A model generated the notes under the pieces. That model was not told where the DNA came from. It did not search any database and was given only the letters and a program-made list of their open reading frames with translations. Positions 1 through 14,103 of a stretch of 64,000 bases of DNA are shown here, in pieces. Position 1 is the stretch's first letter. Each line of letters opens with the position of its first letter. Source of the stretch: Sinotaia quadrata. Taxonomy: Eukaryota; Mollusca; Gastropoda; Architaenioglossa; Viviparidae. A program made the translations under genes and the position numbers. The stretch spans positions 66,703,259 to 66,767,258 of the forward strand of contig CM054181.1 of NCBI GenBank assembly GCA_028829895.1, read 5' to 3'.

Positions 1-219
1 CACGAACAACATCCTCTTTCTAGCTCAAACAAATCCAAGAGCTCTCTCTATTGACATAAGAAAGATGCAGAACAGAGCTGCAGGACACGGACTTGTATTA
101 CCACCACCAACAAAAAAATCAAGTCTGTGTTGAGAATCATAATGCGTTGTCCATTACAGTGATGTCCCTTATAAGGGGATGCAATTCATTTAGAATTACG
201 TCGGACTACACCTGCTAAA

Positions 220-3200
220 ATGGATGGGAAAAACTGCAAACTTTCGAAAAATGTTTTACAAATGAAAGTGTGTACTTGTATTTAGAGTATAGTAAAAATA
301 TAAGTGAGGAATGTAAATAATAGAATTAAGAGACTAATATAAATTCAGTAATAAAAGTGTATTAATTTTCACACATAAAAACAACAGTAGCACTATGGCT
401 ATAAGTATAACTTAACACTTTACAGTGTAACTAGTGTAAGCTAGAGCAAATTATTATCTGATAATAGCATAAATTGTGTATGAACATAGTATTAGAATAG
501 AATAATATATGAATTACGTTGTGTTTTTGTTTTAATTTTGTAAAAACAGTTTAAAAATTCATTTCATATTTGACATTATTTTGAATATATATTGACGTTG
601 TTAAACTAGGCTTACTTATTACTAAGGAATATTGTAGCTAGGTTTGTCATTGACGATAATGTCAAAAAGCACAAAGACTGCCATTTGTTAGGATTTTGAT
701 CTAGTAACTAATTCTACCTTACCTTAGTATATGGGGAAATCTCTCTCACACACAACACACACAAACTCACATGTTCGGGTTCTTGTTAATAATGACTTGA
801 TTTTTTTTTATTATTTCTCATCCTTGTTAATCTTGTTAATTCTTGTTCTTTTTTCATAATACATAAGAAGTGATAGTTGCATTAAAGAGAGATTTGTGTT
901 TTATAATATTAGTATACATGTATATAGTATTGTATCAATGTACATATATGCTATATACCGTTTTTCTTTTTTTTTTGAATAAATTAAATTTAATGAAAAA
1001 TAGCACTTATTTATTTTATTTAATGTCAGGTTTGTTTTAGTAACAAAAAAAAAGTGGGGGGGGGGGGCTATATGCAGATATCTATTTCAAGCAGTAGTAT
1101 TTCTCATTTTGATATAGTTTAGTTTCTCTTGTAACTTCAGTTTAATAAAAATCTGTCATAACAATATTGATGCTTGTGATAAAAATCTTGAATTAAACCA
1201 TTTCGTGGTAATTTTTCCTTAAACGTTCATTAAGTATTTACTAAATTGCATTCTTTGATTAAAATCTGAACTTTCAGTTTATGCAACGCAGTGTTTTGCG
1301 GCTAGAAAAAGAGAAAAATGCTGAGGACAAACAAAGAGTAATTGACGATGAACACTGGGTTTTAGATTTACCCCAACTTTCAAAAAGAGAGTGAGTACAC
1401 TTAATTTCATGTTCTTTCATTTTGACAAGTGTTATTTTCATTATTTATAATGATTGCATTTTAAATATACAGTGTATTCATTATTTATAATTACTGCATT
1501 TTTAAACATATGTAAAGTATATTCATTTATATCATGTTTCCCAAGAGAAAATGAAACCTCTTTAAATTTAAAATATTCTGTGTTACATCTTATAAACTCC
1601 ATAAATTAGTTAAGATTGTGTATCGGAGTGGATTTTTTCCCCCATTGACTTAAAAAGTTAAAGGCAAAATTTTATTAAATTAACACACACACACACACAC
1701 ACACACATATTAATGAAATACTTGCTGAACAACCCAAATTTAACTATAGCCTACTGGAGTATAGTAAATTCACCTTCAATGCCAAGCATCCATTTTATTA
1801 TATGCATTCTGATTGATAGTTTATTCAAGCTATTGAAATGTACAAAGCATTTCTAATGTTGTCCCCATCTTTAAAAAACAAAAAAAAATTTTTAAGTAAA
1901 AAAATTTTCAAACTAAATAAAAAAAATGTATTTTTCATGAAAGTTAATTTAATGTGGGATTATTTTATTACAGAGAGAAGTATCTGACACAACCAAGTTT
2001 TGCAGTATGCGAAAACTTGCAGTTTGGAAGAATGTCTTTCAGTGGATTTAATCAGGAAATTGAGGTTTGTGTGTTCTTGCTTTTACCACTTCCTTGAATA
2101 TCTCTTCCTAAACTGGACCAAAATGGTGAAGTGGAAACATCCTCTTGCATTTTCCTTCAATAGCTGTTGGGGTATTTCTAAAATGCAGCACGAGGGCTAA
2201 AAGTGTAAAAAGGTACAAAATAGATTTTTTATAGGTATGGCTGCTTTATTGGGAAACACAAACAGCATAGGTAATGCTTTACATCTTTTTGCCCCAAAAA
2301 TAAATTTCCCATTAGTCAAGAAATAGAGGTCATTGGTCTTTGCACCAGCATAGCTCTTTCTCAGTTTCTGGCTATTGAGCTGCCCTTGTGTGTTCACTTT
2401 CATTACAGCTTTCTAACTTACAATTTCTTATGTCCACCATTGCAGCTCTTTCTTACCATTAAATCTCCCTTATGCCATTTCTCTTATAGCCCTTCTGACT
2501 GTTGAATCTCCCATGTCTACCTCCATTGCAGCTCTTTCTTACCATTAAAACTCCTTTATGCCATCTGTATTATAGCCCTTTCTGACCCTTGAATGTGCCT
2601 TATGTATACAGCCATTAAAGCTCTTTCTTACCATTAAATATCCCTTGTGCCCGAAAATTATTGGATAATTTGAACAACACAACAACTGAAGTCAACCACT
2701 GTCCAGAAGCTTGTACAAGCCCCCAGGGGAAGGAATTCCTCACATTTAATTGGACATAAACAAAAGAGAGGTACAATGACTACAATGATGAATTTTACAC
2801 AAAGTGAAGATGATTAAAAATGACTCGATGGTTGAAAAATTTGCAAAATATTATATTAAACAAAAGAAAAAATGAACAATACAAGAAAGAAAACAATCAC
2901 ATTTCAAACACCCACAATTACAATTTCCCGGTGTTCATCAGTCTAGAAAACTTTAGCCTCCCCTAAGGTCCTAATTTCTCTCTACAGGAAGTCTAACCAT
3001 TAATTTTGTTAAATTTTGTGAGTGTATATGCTACCTGAATATAGGACTGGAAACTAGATTTTCAAAAACATTTATGAACCATTTGTGCAAAATTTAAAAA
3101 CAGAAATGCATTTAGTGATAAAATATTTTTCTTTCCTTAATAATGTATAGCATAATGAAGATAAAATGTTAAATATTTGAACATTTGAAATATTTTTACT

Positions 3201-6200
3201 TTTTTCTGAAAAATCTTTATAAGTCTTGCTTTGTTTTCAAACGGAAGTAATACTTTGCCATGTGCTGTTTATTCAAGGATGGATGGGTAGATAGATAGAT
3301 AGATAGATAGATAATTGATTCATTGATTGATTGATCTATTTTAATTTTGTTCCACAGTAATTAAAAATGCTCTAATAATTTACATAAAATTTTTGTAGAA
3401 GCTGATGAAAGCATACAACACTGATATTGAACTCAGAGCTGCAGAGGAACGAGAGAAAGAGATAGGTGTTAGTGAAGTTGACATGGCTAAAAGGTATGAT
3501 AATTTTTTAATTACATTTTTAAATGTCTTGTTAATAGCTACATATTAGAATGCTACTAGATTACACCTAATTAACATATAAAGTTACCAATACAGAAGAT
3601 CATCATTATTCATATCCTTCATTGTGTCACATTTCACTTAACAGTTAGGGTCATTCTTTTTTGTTCATCAGCATCAGTTATCACTGGTTACACTTAAGAA
3701 AAAAGAAAATGCATATAATTCACAAACATTCTCATGCTGAAATGCATTTCTCGTGCACTTTTCTTAAGGTGGTAGTTGTTACGTGTTGGGTCTCATTTAG
3801 CCGTTTCAATGTCTCTCTTGTGAGGGATGGTGCAGTGCATGACATGTCAGTAATATGTCGGTTTTTTAGATGTTACAAAAAATACAAGACAGATAAGCCA
3901 TTGATGTTTGGGTGGGTCCCGAATTTATTATGTCATGCAAAAGAACGTCTTATTGGCTGTGTCTGCAAGTGTGTGAATATGAATATTTATGAATACTTGA
4001 ACAGACAAACACGAATTTTTTCGCCCTTTTCAAAAACTGTGAATAACAAATTTTTCAGAAAGTATGATTTAGGTTTTATTAACCTAATGTGGTGTCTCTC
4101 TCATACAGTGGTTAAATCAATGATGCACCTTTCGAATGACATACACTCTAAAGAGGGAGGAGATAAAAATGATGAAATACAAAAATGTCACCAAAAAAAA
4201 TAAATATAAAATTTCTATGCGGTAAACTGTACTGCCAACATGAAATAATTCACACAAAACATGGATTAACCACCATACTTCAGTTTTACATTTATCAAAA
4301 AGTTTTCCCGAAAGAATAAAATGTTCTTTTCCTTAAATCTATTGCAAATGTTCTAGTGTACTTTGCCTCTATTTTTTCTACTCACTGATTTTGTGAATGT
4401 TCGAAGAAGGGTGACGCAAAGTCGTAGCGTCACTCACAACGATGATTATTCAGATTGCTGTTCTAGACCTCCCGTGTGTGGGCTGGGTATAGTTAGTCTT
4501 GGGGCTGTCGCCATTATGGCAGCTGTCGCTGATTTCATTGGTCTCCGGTAGTCGGCTCGGCCTCAATGACGTTCTTGCGCTGTCATTGTACTTCATCAAG
4601 TGAATGTGTCGTCATGCTCATGAATGTAATACCTTCTCCATCTGTACTCTAGTCTGAGAAGAACCTCTCCTTCACATGTGGAATAGAATGTTCTAGGATG
4701 GAGCCCAGACAGAGAGAACTGAATGATTCTTCTGTCTATGATGGTATGCAAAGAATGTTACACACAAGGCTGTCTTGAAGCATTGAACTTTTCACATTCA
4801 CCACGATGTATTTATAAACATGTTGCCTCAATGATTATGATACTTGGTGTTCGACTTATGAGTGGGACGGGAAAAGAGATATTTCCAACTTTCCTTACAC
4901 ATTCTTCATCTGATGCTCAGCCAAAGAAGCAGACACACTTGAATGATTTAATTTCTGCATACAATCCCTTTATGGAATGAGACTTCAGTGTTATATGAAA
5001 TATTATGGACTTATGGACAATGTGAGACCATACCAATGTGAGACAGCAGTGACAGTTGCCAATCACCATGTTTTTCAAGAATAAAACAACCAGCAGCAAA
5101 TGAGCCTATGCAATCAACTTCTGGAGCTAAATCAGAGCCAACTATTTTGAGTGTGAGTTGCTCTGTGTCACATAAACCTAGCTTATAATCTGATCAACAT
5201 CACACCGATGCAGCCCTGTTAATATTAGCAGGAAAGAAGAATTCTAATTATTACAGCACCAAAATTCACTGCATCATAGATCTTCATTTGGGTGCTGTAC
5301 TAATATCATTATAATAATTTTGACTATAAAGGATTTTCATTTTTGTCCTCACTTTTTGTGTCACAGCCTATGTTGCCTAACTAATATGGCATGTTTTGAT
5401 TTAGCTGATTGGATTGTGCTCAGTTTTCTTAGGTTTATTCTTTGTGATTTTAAATATCAGTACCACAATCTCTGCTTAATCATTAAAATTGTCTACATTA
5501 ATCAGTGTATGAAATCCCTGCCTTAATTTTAAACTTAAAACATTGTTGTAATTTAAACAACCACAGTGTGATCACTAGCATCCTTGTTCCTGTTTGTAAC
5601 TTTTGTTTTAACTTAAGTCAGATCATTTGATTGCAAGATACATATTGCAGTTTGATTGAAAATTGAACTATTAATTGTTATTGCTAAGATCAGTATATGT
5701 GTGGCAGAAGAAATTTGCCTATCCCTATTTCTATATTGTTATATAAATTGTTAAATTGTCAAACTGACCCAGCCATGGGCACTCCTTATTGTTTTATGTA
5801 TTTTTGTAAGTGTCAGAGTTGGAGTAAACAACTCGAGTTGAGAATATGCTCGAAAATTGCTGATGCAATCCAAACCAGTTCTAACTGGATGAGTAGTTTC
5901 CTGCCTAATGGTTTCACACTTGTTCATATCAATTTCATCCAATGGGGATGGACCGGAATTTCTTGAAGAAATTTGTTGAAGAAATGCTCTATTCTAATCA
6001 CTTTGAATTTGAACATAACTCAAGTCTGGTCATAAAGGCAATCGTTAGCTTATGGTAAGTTACTGACTGATAAAGGAAGAATAGACTTAGAATATTTCAT
6101 ACTCGTTTTCTATTGATCTATGATTTGAATTAGAGAATGCTTATGTAATTGAACAATTATTTCTATGCTTATTAATTTGACTACATTGTACATTATACTT

Positions 6201-8197
6201 TTGAATTTTGATCTATATTCCTTATGCTGTGTGTGTATCGGGCTAATGAAATTTTTGCAGGATTTGTAGGTTGAGAATGTCTGTAAGAGAGAAAGGAGTT
6301 TAGAGATGAAATATGCCTGAAATATAGTACTGCCTTAATTTGACTTTTGCAGAGAGGCAGACCCTTTTGTTTTCTCTTCACACCAGGCTACACTGACTAT
6401 TGTACTCTGCTTGGTCATGTTGGTGTGTGGATCCATTGTTGTCATCAACTTATCAGTAAAACTTGTTGCTGTGAATTTCATTCAAGCGCCAATACAGCAG
6501 AATTTGAGGCTTTAGTTTTCTCTTGAAGCTCATTTTGAACATTCCTCGTGGTGTGTCAATGAACACATGAAAATTCAAGAACATTCCTTTTGATGTGCTT
6601 GATAGTGCACGCAAAGTTTGTGACTATTCTCCCAGGTGTGCTTGTGAGTGCATTGATGATTCTGGTACACTTGTGTAATATATGTGGGCATGTGGACCCT
6701 CGCCTGAATATGAAAAGCAGTGACTTGTTGCAAACTGCATGATTGTGAAACACACGCTGATGAAATTGCCATCTTTGAACAGGTTATATATATATTGACT
6801 TTAATTATTTCTCTGAAACTGCTCTCATTTCCTCATCATTCTCATGATGATATCTATGAACTTGATTATGCATTTATGTTAATTGACTGCTTATGTCTAT
6901 CCTAAGATAAACTTAACAATTGTCCCACGTTGTGAAGTGATGTAAATATCAGCGCTCTTTGATTATATTCATATGTTATATATTTGATTGTTGATTTAAT
7001 AAATTTATCGACCTTATTATACATATTTTTAACCATATGTTGGAAAGATAGTAGGTGGAGGGGGGCTCACAAATATAGATTAAAGATGGATTTGTCTTCT
7101 CTTTTAGTAAGAAGTTTTCCGCTTATGGAAATATTGTGCGATTTTAAATGTTTGTCTTTAATGTTGCGGAAGAGAGAAAATGTTTACAGTGCCTGCATAT
7201 CTGCCAAGTGAGAGAAACAATTGATGTCTTCTAGAGAATAATAACATAAATTAAAATTCTCATCACATGTAATTAGTTATGGTTGATTAATTAATAATAA
7301 TAATCTTAACCATTAACTAGCGTCACATATGGTTTATTTCGTTCACAAATTTTGTTCAGTTTTGAGCATAAAATTGTGTGTGCAAGCACTTTCTTCAAGG
7401 TCAGAGCATCCACAGGCTATAAGTTTAAGTAATCAGCTGATTTTCAACTAAGGTGCTTTTCATTGCTCAGTCTTGTTTTCATTACTGATAAAAATTCAAC
7501 AAACATACTTTAAATACTTGCCAGTATTGTCTAGTTTTCTGTTCTGATAACATTTCAACAGACATACATTAAACACTTGCAAGTTCTCGGTCTAGTTTTC
7601 AAAACTGATAACTCTTCAATGGATATGTTTTAAAACTTGCCAGTACTCAGTAGTTTTCACTATTGATAAAAAAAAAACCTTTAACAGTTTAACAGAGTCA
7701 GTGTTATAAAATTATTAATGGTTGCAAAAAAAGAGCATCTTCACTGCAATGAGAAAAGTTATAAATGTCTATAAAACTCTTCTATGCTGCAGTGATTAAA
7801 ACAAAAAAACAAACATCATAATCTTTATTGCAAATTTAGTGTACAGTATCAATTTTTGTATATTTCATTTTCAACAATTGTTATTTGAATTGTGTTTTCT
7901 GGTTTATTTTGTAAAAAATAAGTAAAACTTTATTTATATAAAATTGCCCTTTATATCTGAAAAATTATGTTTGCATTCTTTTGTGTGTATATGTGCATTA
8001 TTTGTCATTAATGACATTATTAATCTTTTTTTTCTTTTGTGTAATGTTGCAGATATACGACACTGATGAGTATCATAGCCAAAAAATTTGCCACAAAAAG
8101 GAAGCGCAGTGCCAATGCAGCTGATATTAGTGATAGTGAAACATCAGTAACACCACCTAAAGAAAGTCGAACATTTTGGAAACCATGTGACAGTTGA
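220..8197 (+). CDS. MPHOSPH6: M-phase phosphoprotein 6 (exosome cofactor), 5 exons
   Basis: Coding exons: 220-267, 1278-1390, 1974-2064, 3399-3493 and 8053-8197. Together they make 492 nt, or 163 aa plus stop; the human protein is 160 aa. Every junction has GT/AG and the phases agree. Family landmarks appear in order: a short basic N-terminus (KLSKNVLQMK), FMQR, EHWVLDLPQL, then CENLQFGRMSFSGFNQEIEK, the acidic stretch EVDMAKRY, a basic KKFATKRKR and a final FWKP. In the known family, MPHOSPH6 is a nuclear or nucleolar RNA-binding cofactor of the RNA exosome (with EXOSC10 and MTR4), needed for 3' trimming of 5.8S rRNA. The start was chosen because the first exon matches the family N-terminus and ends in a phase-0 donor. 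The last intron is 4.6 kb. The gene is upstream of, and on the same strand as, the kelch gene. Orthology is very likely; exon 1 is the least certain exon because it is only 48 nt. Confidence 0.93.
1683..1708. repeat. (AC)n microsatellite
   Basis: A perfect CA dinucleotide run of about 12 units in intron 2 of MPHOSPH6. It would be a polymorphic marker; no function is implied. Confidence 0.9.
2403..2648. repeat. Imperfect tandem repeat, about 88 bp unit, 3 copies
   Basis: The phrase 'gctctttcttaccatta' recurs near 2444, 2530 and 2620 with similar flanks, in intron 3 of MPHOSPH6. The units are diverged. The rest of this intron (2065-3398) shows no coding signal. Confidence 0.7.
3285..3313. repeat. 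(GATA)n microsatellite
   Basis: About seven GATA units, followed by a short degenerate GATT stretch, just upstream of MPHOSPH6 exon 4. Confidence 0.85.
3494..8052 (+). other. Large intron 4 of MPHOSPH6, no recognised gene
   Basis: This is a 4.56 kb intron. Between about 4380 and 4900 the base composition is richer in G+C than its surroundings, and several short open frames occur, but none resembles a known protein or has convincing splice signals. It could hold a decayed mobile element, for which I found no terminal repeats. Confidence 0.6.
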
Positions 8198-8370
8198 AAG
8201 TGTTTTGTTGTTGGAAACTGAGACTTAATCAAGAAGAGAATGAAAGTATCAGTGGATTGAATGTAGTGATGATAATTAAAATAGTATAAAATGCAGAACT
8301 CTTGCTTCATTTCCTGGATGGACAGTTGAAAGAATGAGTTTTTGATTCACACCATCAAGCAAAATGTTCT

Positions 8371-8612
8371 CTATTTACAACAGGACATACATTTAACCCA
8401 TAACCAAAATATGAGGAAGTTACTTTTCCACTATGGGTCATGCAAAACTTAAAGAGTGGAGGGCTTTCTATTTACAACAGAACATATATTTAACTCATAA
8501 CCAAAATATGAGGCAGTTACTTTTCCACTAAGGGTCATGCAAAACTTAAAGAGCAGGAGGACTCGCTATTTACAACAGGACATATATTTAACCCATAACC
8601 AAAATAGGAGCA
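8371..8612. repeat. 97-98 bp tandem repeat, about 2.5 copies
   Basis: Copies begin with 'ctatttacaaca' at 8371, 8468 and 8566 and share most of their length, including 'aaccaaaatatgagg'. The array begins about 170 bp after the MPHOSPH6 stop codon, so it probably lies in the 3' UTR or just beyond it. Confidence 0.85.
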
Positions 8613-9522
8613 GGGTGATTACAACCCAGTCACATAGTATTTGAGTTTCACTAGCCATCTTTGCTAGAAATACGGATCTTTTTCTTGACAGATTTTCAAG
8701 TGATCAAGCAAAACCCAGATGTGGAACAAACCTGGAAATTCATCATCACACGACAAACTATGGCAGAGGCAGAGCTGAATCTTCTGTCAGTGTCATCAAT
8801 CAATCTAGTATCTCCTTTCCCACCAATTCACAATTATCAGTTATAAAGAGTACATATGTAATATTAAGAGAAGAGGGCATGCATGTATTCTACTTTGCAA
8901 ACTTATAATGCTAACTTATCTCTGCCAGTGTGTCCACTGGGGTTTTCAACTGGGACATTTTCACCCCTGAGTGGTAAGGCATGCCTCCCTCACTTGTCTG
9001 CTCTGGGGGTGGTGGTGGCCATCATTTCATATACAGCCATCATCCCTTTGGTTTGTTTTTTTTTTTTACTTTTCTTCCTAGATGTGTTCGCTGCTTGTGT
9101 GTAGATAATCTTCAATCTGGAGAGTATATACTTTGCAAATGCATAGTTCACATATAAAATTGTGAAAAAATTACTTTTAACAGGTGTTACCCAGTTTCCA
9201 ATTTATCTCCCTTGTATAAATGCTGACATGAACGTTCTTACAGGTTAAATATTATTTGGTTATTCTGTGTTAACAAACTTAATAAGCATAAAGGCATCAC
9301 CAATTTAGGTTTTATTTAATTGTTCTGTTGTCAATATTGTGGGCATAAAGGATCAGAAGTTTGTCCTTATTAAAAATACAATATTATGCTGAGCAGAATT
9401 GAAAAATGAATGGTAATAATATGTTAAATTCATAAACATACAGTTCTTAGCTTAGAGATGAATGGATGTTTTATCTCTTGGTGGTATAAGGATTTTTTTC
9501 TTTTATAGACTCAGCTCTTTCC

Positions 9523-9680
9523 CAATCATGGTTTGTACAAGTTGTGTGTGGTCACTGTATATTTTAAAATGTACTCAGAACCATTCAATCATGTTTTGTA
9601 TGAGTTGTGTGTGGTCACTGGATATTTAAAATGTACTCAGATCATTCAATCATAGCCTGTATGAGTTGTGTGGTCAATGA
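9523..9680. repeat. About 62 bp tandem repeat, about 2.5 copies
   Basis: Copies start with 'caatcat' at 9523, 9586 and 9647 and share 'gagttgtgtgtggtcact' with small changes. It lies downstream of MPHOSPH6. Confidence 0.85.
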
Positions 9681-11546
9681 ATGCTTAAACTTATACATTA
9701 TTTTGATGCTTTAAATACACATTAATATATCTGTATTAAAAATTATCATCCATTCTGTTGGGTAACTTTGACATTTATTAAATATGTATTGCTTCAATCA
9801 CTTTTTTAAAATGTTGTTTTATTTGTTTCTTATTTTTACAGGATCATGGCAATTTTTAAAAAGATTTTTTTTAATTCTGTGAAATATATTTTCAGAAATA
9901 ATTTTAATAAATCTAATTGTTTGTGTGTATATTTTATGTAACTGTTTAATATGTTATATCTCATTTGAATTTTATGAAAGATGTGAGAAAGGCTACATAA
10001 TGCAACTGCATAGAATCATGGGCAATCCTTTTCATTCTGGCCAGCTCCCTCTCTCACACATATCAAGACACTGAATCCTGTCTTTCACAAATCTTTACCA
10101 CTTAAAATTATCAGTTATTCATAAAAATTACCCTGCTAAAATTTTCTCTCCCATATCAAGTATAAAGACACACTCGTCACAGACCTCATTAAGTGTTTAG
10201 TGTACGATGCAACAGGTACTGACATTAAAGGATCCTAACTGTGCTACACATGGCCCTGAAGACTTTGTGTAACTGCCTCATTTTAACCTCTTGAAAAAAT
10301 GCAAGAATAAAGCCATTTATACAAAGTTACACAATATTTCATGTGATAAACTATTTTTAGCTTGTGAAGGTTTGATATAAAGTAACTACATAAGATTTCC
10401 TGTTGATAGAAAATGTCTGTTTATCAAGCATTTCTTTCACAAATTATCTTGAAAATTTAGAGGTTGTTAAGCATTTTGTCCAGCTGTGCATTTATTTTCT
10501 TTTTTAATTAAAAGCATGAGGACCACATATCAGCTTCAAGACCATGGACAACAGGGGAGATGATCTTGACAATAAGTTTGATGCCAGTAACAAATAGCCT
10601 TGGACATATTAATGCTTAACATGCTATTTTTTTTTTTTAATCAATTAAAAAAAAATAAAGGAAAGCAATACAGTATCAATTATTGAAATTTTATAAATTG
10701 TAGAAAACTGCATACTAGGTCATCACTTCTCAAAGAAATGTCAATTGCAAAATAGTTAATGCTGATTTCCCCTTTTCTACTTCAGCTGTCTACAGAGTTG
10801 TGGAAAAGAATAATAGAGGGCACTTAATATACTTCTTTGAGGCTTTAATTAAGATAATCAGCTATTCTTTATTTGAACTGCTATTTTATTTTGTAAAATA
10901 TTCTTTGATGTATAATTCTGCAGTTTTATTTTTTTCTTTTAAGTCCTATATACCAGAGTTTGTAGAATACTTTTAAAACATCTGAAATGATGGCACAAAG
11001 TCCATTTAGACCATCATTTCCCTGTGATCTTAAAACAGGTCTGTCTAATTTATGGTTCACATCAGTGTTGTGGTATAGCACTATGATCCAAATCTACAAT
11101 ATGAATGAGAGGCTTTTTTTTGTTGTTGTTCACAGTAATAAATGAGGTTCTTTTAAAGATAATTTCTTAAATTTTGCTTTTGAAATAAAGATCTTCATTT
11201 TGAGAGATTAAAAAAATATATAAATATTCATATAAGAATAGAAATGTTTCTTCTTTGTAATTGTTTATTCAAACTGTCCATTCAGAAGTAAATCAATTTT
11301 GTACACACATTTATTGTTTTATATTGTCATTTTGTATATGGATTCATTATTTTGCTTTGTTGTTTTTATTTAATTTGTAAAAATGATTATAAGTATAAAT
11401 ACTGTCAACAGCCTAGAATTTCTACATAAGGATAAAATTATCATATTTTATATTATTATTAATTACTGATAACAATCTAACCTGAATAAACAGTTTTTTA
11501 CATTGTTATGTTTTTTACCTTTTCAACCCTCTAAACTGATATTTAG
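9681..11546. other. Intergenic AT-rich stretch
   Basis: No open frame, RNA gene or mobile-element end was recognised. Several AATAAA hexamers occur (for example near 9905 and 10305) and any of them could serve MPHOSPH6, but none can be chosen from sequence alone. Confidence 0.5.
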
Positions 11547-11740
11547 GAAATTCTAATTTCAATTTGACTCAACAGAACATCAAGGACCAAATATTGCAGA
11601 TATTGATAATAAATGAAAACTAAACAGATTTACAAGGGAATGGGAAATTCTAATTTCAATTTGACACAACAAAACATCAAACACTAAATATTGCAGATAT
11701 TTATAATAAGTGAAAACTAAACAGATTTACAAGGGAAGGG
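11547..11740. repeat. About 96 bp tandem duplication
   Basis: Two adjacent copies start 'ggaaattctaatttcaattt' at about 11548 and 11644 and both end in 'aaacagatttacaaggga'. Similarity is high, so the duplication is fairly recent. Confidence 0.88.
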
Positions 11741-11984
11741 GATGTAAGATCTTTCATTATTCGTGGAATAAAAGAAATCAACATTTACTGTCATACAACT
11801 TAAAAGTTCTTAGTGTTTGGTCACCATTATGCTCTTGTGATAAACTGTAAATTCCAGATTAAACTACTAACAATAAATATAATTTATCAGAATTAATGCT
11901 TATGGAGCATTTATTACATTTTTAAAAATCAATGCATATAATATACATATTGATGATATATGTATAAATTATTTAAATAATTAT

Positions 11985-13480
11985 TGCATGAGAATAGTCA
12001 GTTGGGATTTGTGAAAATTACTGAATAGTTTGTCTGTATCAGTATGTTTGAAAGTATGCACATAAAAATCTTATCAACAAATCATCTGTGTCTGCCTGCA
12101 CTAGGTTCACCATACAGTAAAAGTATAAATTATTGAAATTTGATTGCAAGAGAACACATGGTTGGGATGTTGTGAAAACTGGTATAGAGCCTGCCTGTCA
12201 GTCTGCTTGAGAGTAGGTACATGCACTCCTGTTTAGAGAAGCATGTATATCTGCCTGCCCAAGGCGCACCATATTATATAAGATATTCAACTATAATTTT
12301 TTATTGAAATATTTATTATAAGAGAACTCTTGATTGGAATGTTGTGAAAAATAGTGTATAACTTATCTATGGCAGTATGTTTGAAAGTATGTACGTGAAA
12401 ACCTGTTTAGAGAAGTGTGTGTGTCTGCCCACATTAGGTACACTGTCACATAATGGCTTATGTAGCCCACAGCCACCCTCCTCTAAAAATAGACTACATG
12501 CAAACTTACTTTTTAGAAAGGCTGACCATTATTATCTGGCTGGAAACATACCTGAATGTTCCAGACACTCACTCTAACTAACCAATCAAAACGCAGCTCA
12601 ACCGCATGAAACGAACATACTAAAATCTTGCAAGTAATACAGTTTTTTATATATATATTACATTATACGGTTATACACATTTTACATCATATAGTATCAT
12701 TTTACATGATGTAATATATTTATGAATTATTTAAATAATTATTGCAAGAGAATGCACGTTTGGAATATTGTGAAAATTAGTGTATAGCTTGTCTCTGTCA
12801 GTGTGTTTGAGAGTATGTACATTAAAACCTATTCGCGAACAGCTTGTGTCTGCCTGCACTAGGTGTGCTATTAGATATGTTATATTACAGGTATAAATTA
12901 TTTAATTAATTATTCAAGATTATGTAAAAATTGATACAGAGCATATCTGTGTCAGTATGCTTGAGAGTATTTTAAAACCTGTTTGGGAGAGGTGTGTTAG
13001 GTGCACCATACTATATAGACTATTCTAGTATAAATTATTGAAATATTTATTGCAAGAAAACGTACGGTTGGTGTGGCAAATACTGGTATATAGCTTGTCG
13101 ATGTCAGTGTATTTGATAGTGTGTACTTTAAAACTTGTTCGGGGAAGCGCCAGTGTCTGCCCTTACTGTCCCGCTCTCAGCCCACCAAGTTTAACCGAGT
13201 GCCTGTTTCTGCCCTCACTCAGCCCGAAACGGGAAAATAATTATTCCAAGTGAGCGCACGATTGAAATGTGAAAATTGGTGAAAAACTTGTTTGGGACAG
13301 TGTGTTTGAGGGTGTGCATAAAAACTTGGGGAAGCGCGTGTCTGCCTACACTGTCCCGCATTCAGCTCGACAAGTTTAGTCGAACTCCTCGCCTTTGCTG
13401 TATGCTTGCAAACAAATACAGGTTTCGATCTAAGAAAAACAATTTGGAGTTGTACAATTAATTTCAAAACAATTTCTGTG
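11985..13480. repeat. Degenerate array of about 130-190 bp units, about 7 copies
   Basis: Units share the series 'attgcaagagaa', 'gttggaatgttgtgaaaa', 'agcttgtctgtgtcagt', 'gtttgagagtatgtac', 'aaaacctgtt' and 'gtgtctgcctgcac'. Copies begin near 11985, 12141, 12310, 12740, 12915, 13048 and 13238, with an unrelated insert at about 12480-12710. Divergence between units is considerable, as in an old local satellite. It lies upstream of the BTB-kelch gene. Confidence 0.75.
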
Positions 13481-14103
13481 TTGGGAAGGACTCCAAATTT
13501 TAACCGTTCAAGAATTATACATTTTGCAGATATAAACATTTGCTTGCGATGGCTAATGTTAGTAAACCACAAAGGCATTGTTTTGTTTGACTTGTAAAAA
13601 AACTAAATAATGTTTAGAAAATTAATTTCTGTTATAGGCCTAAATAACATACGTATATTTTTTTTTCTCTCCGCCATTGATTGTTACCAATCAAAATTAA
13701 TACAAGCGTGTGTAGTGACTTTAACGAGCAACGATAAATACTTATGTTGGCATCATTGATCTTTACATGGGCCTATATGTTCATATTTGAAATGTCTTGT
13801 ATGTGATTTGTGCACTGTTTATTTTCCAACTACAATGTAAATCAACGGATTAGAAAAAGACAGTCCCCATAAGACCGCCGTGGACGGAGACACTCCCCTG
13901 AGTCTTAGAGACATTAGAAAATGAGATAAATTAAAAATTTAGATTTCTTTAAATTTTAAACCGTAAGCTTTTATTTTAAAATATGTGTGCATACACAGAG
14001 AGAGAAAAGAAAACAACTATTACTTCAATAAATAAGTATTTAATTCTTGGTTTGAAAGTACAATAAGGAATTGTTGATTTTTTTTTTTTTCTCTCTTTAT
14101 CAG

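Noticed and set aside
3661..4203. 180-codon open frame in MPHOSPH6 intron 4
   Set aside because: No ATG at its start, no domain or recognisable motif, no splice signals, and composition like translated non-coding DNA.
13219..13578. 119-codon minus-strand frame
   Set aside because: It overlaps the degenerate repeat array and shows no family resemblance.
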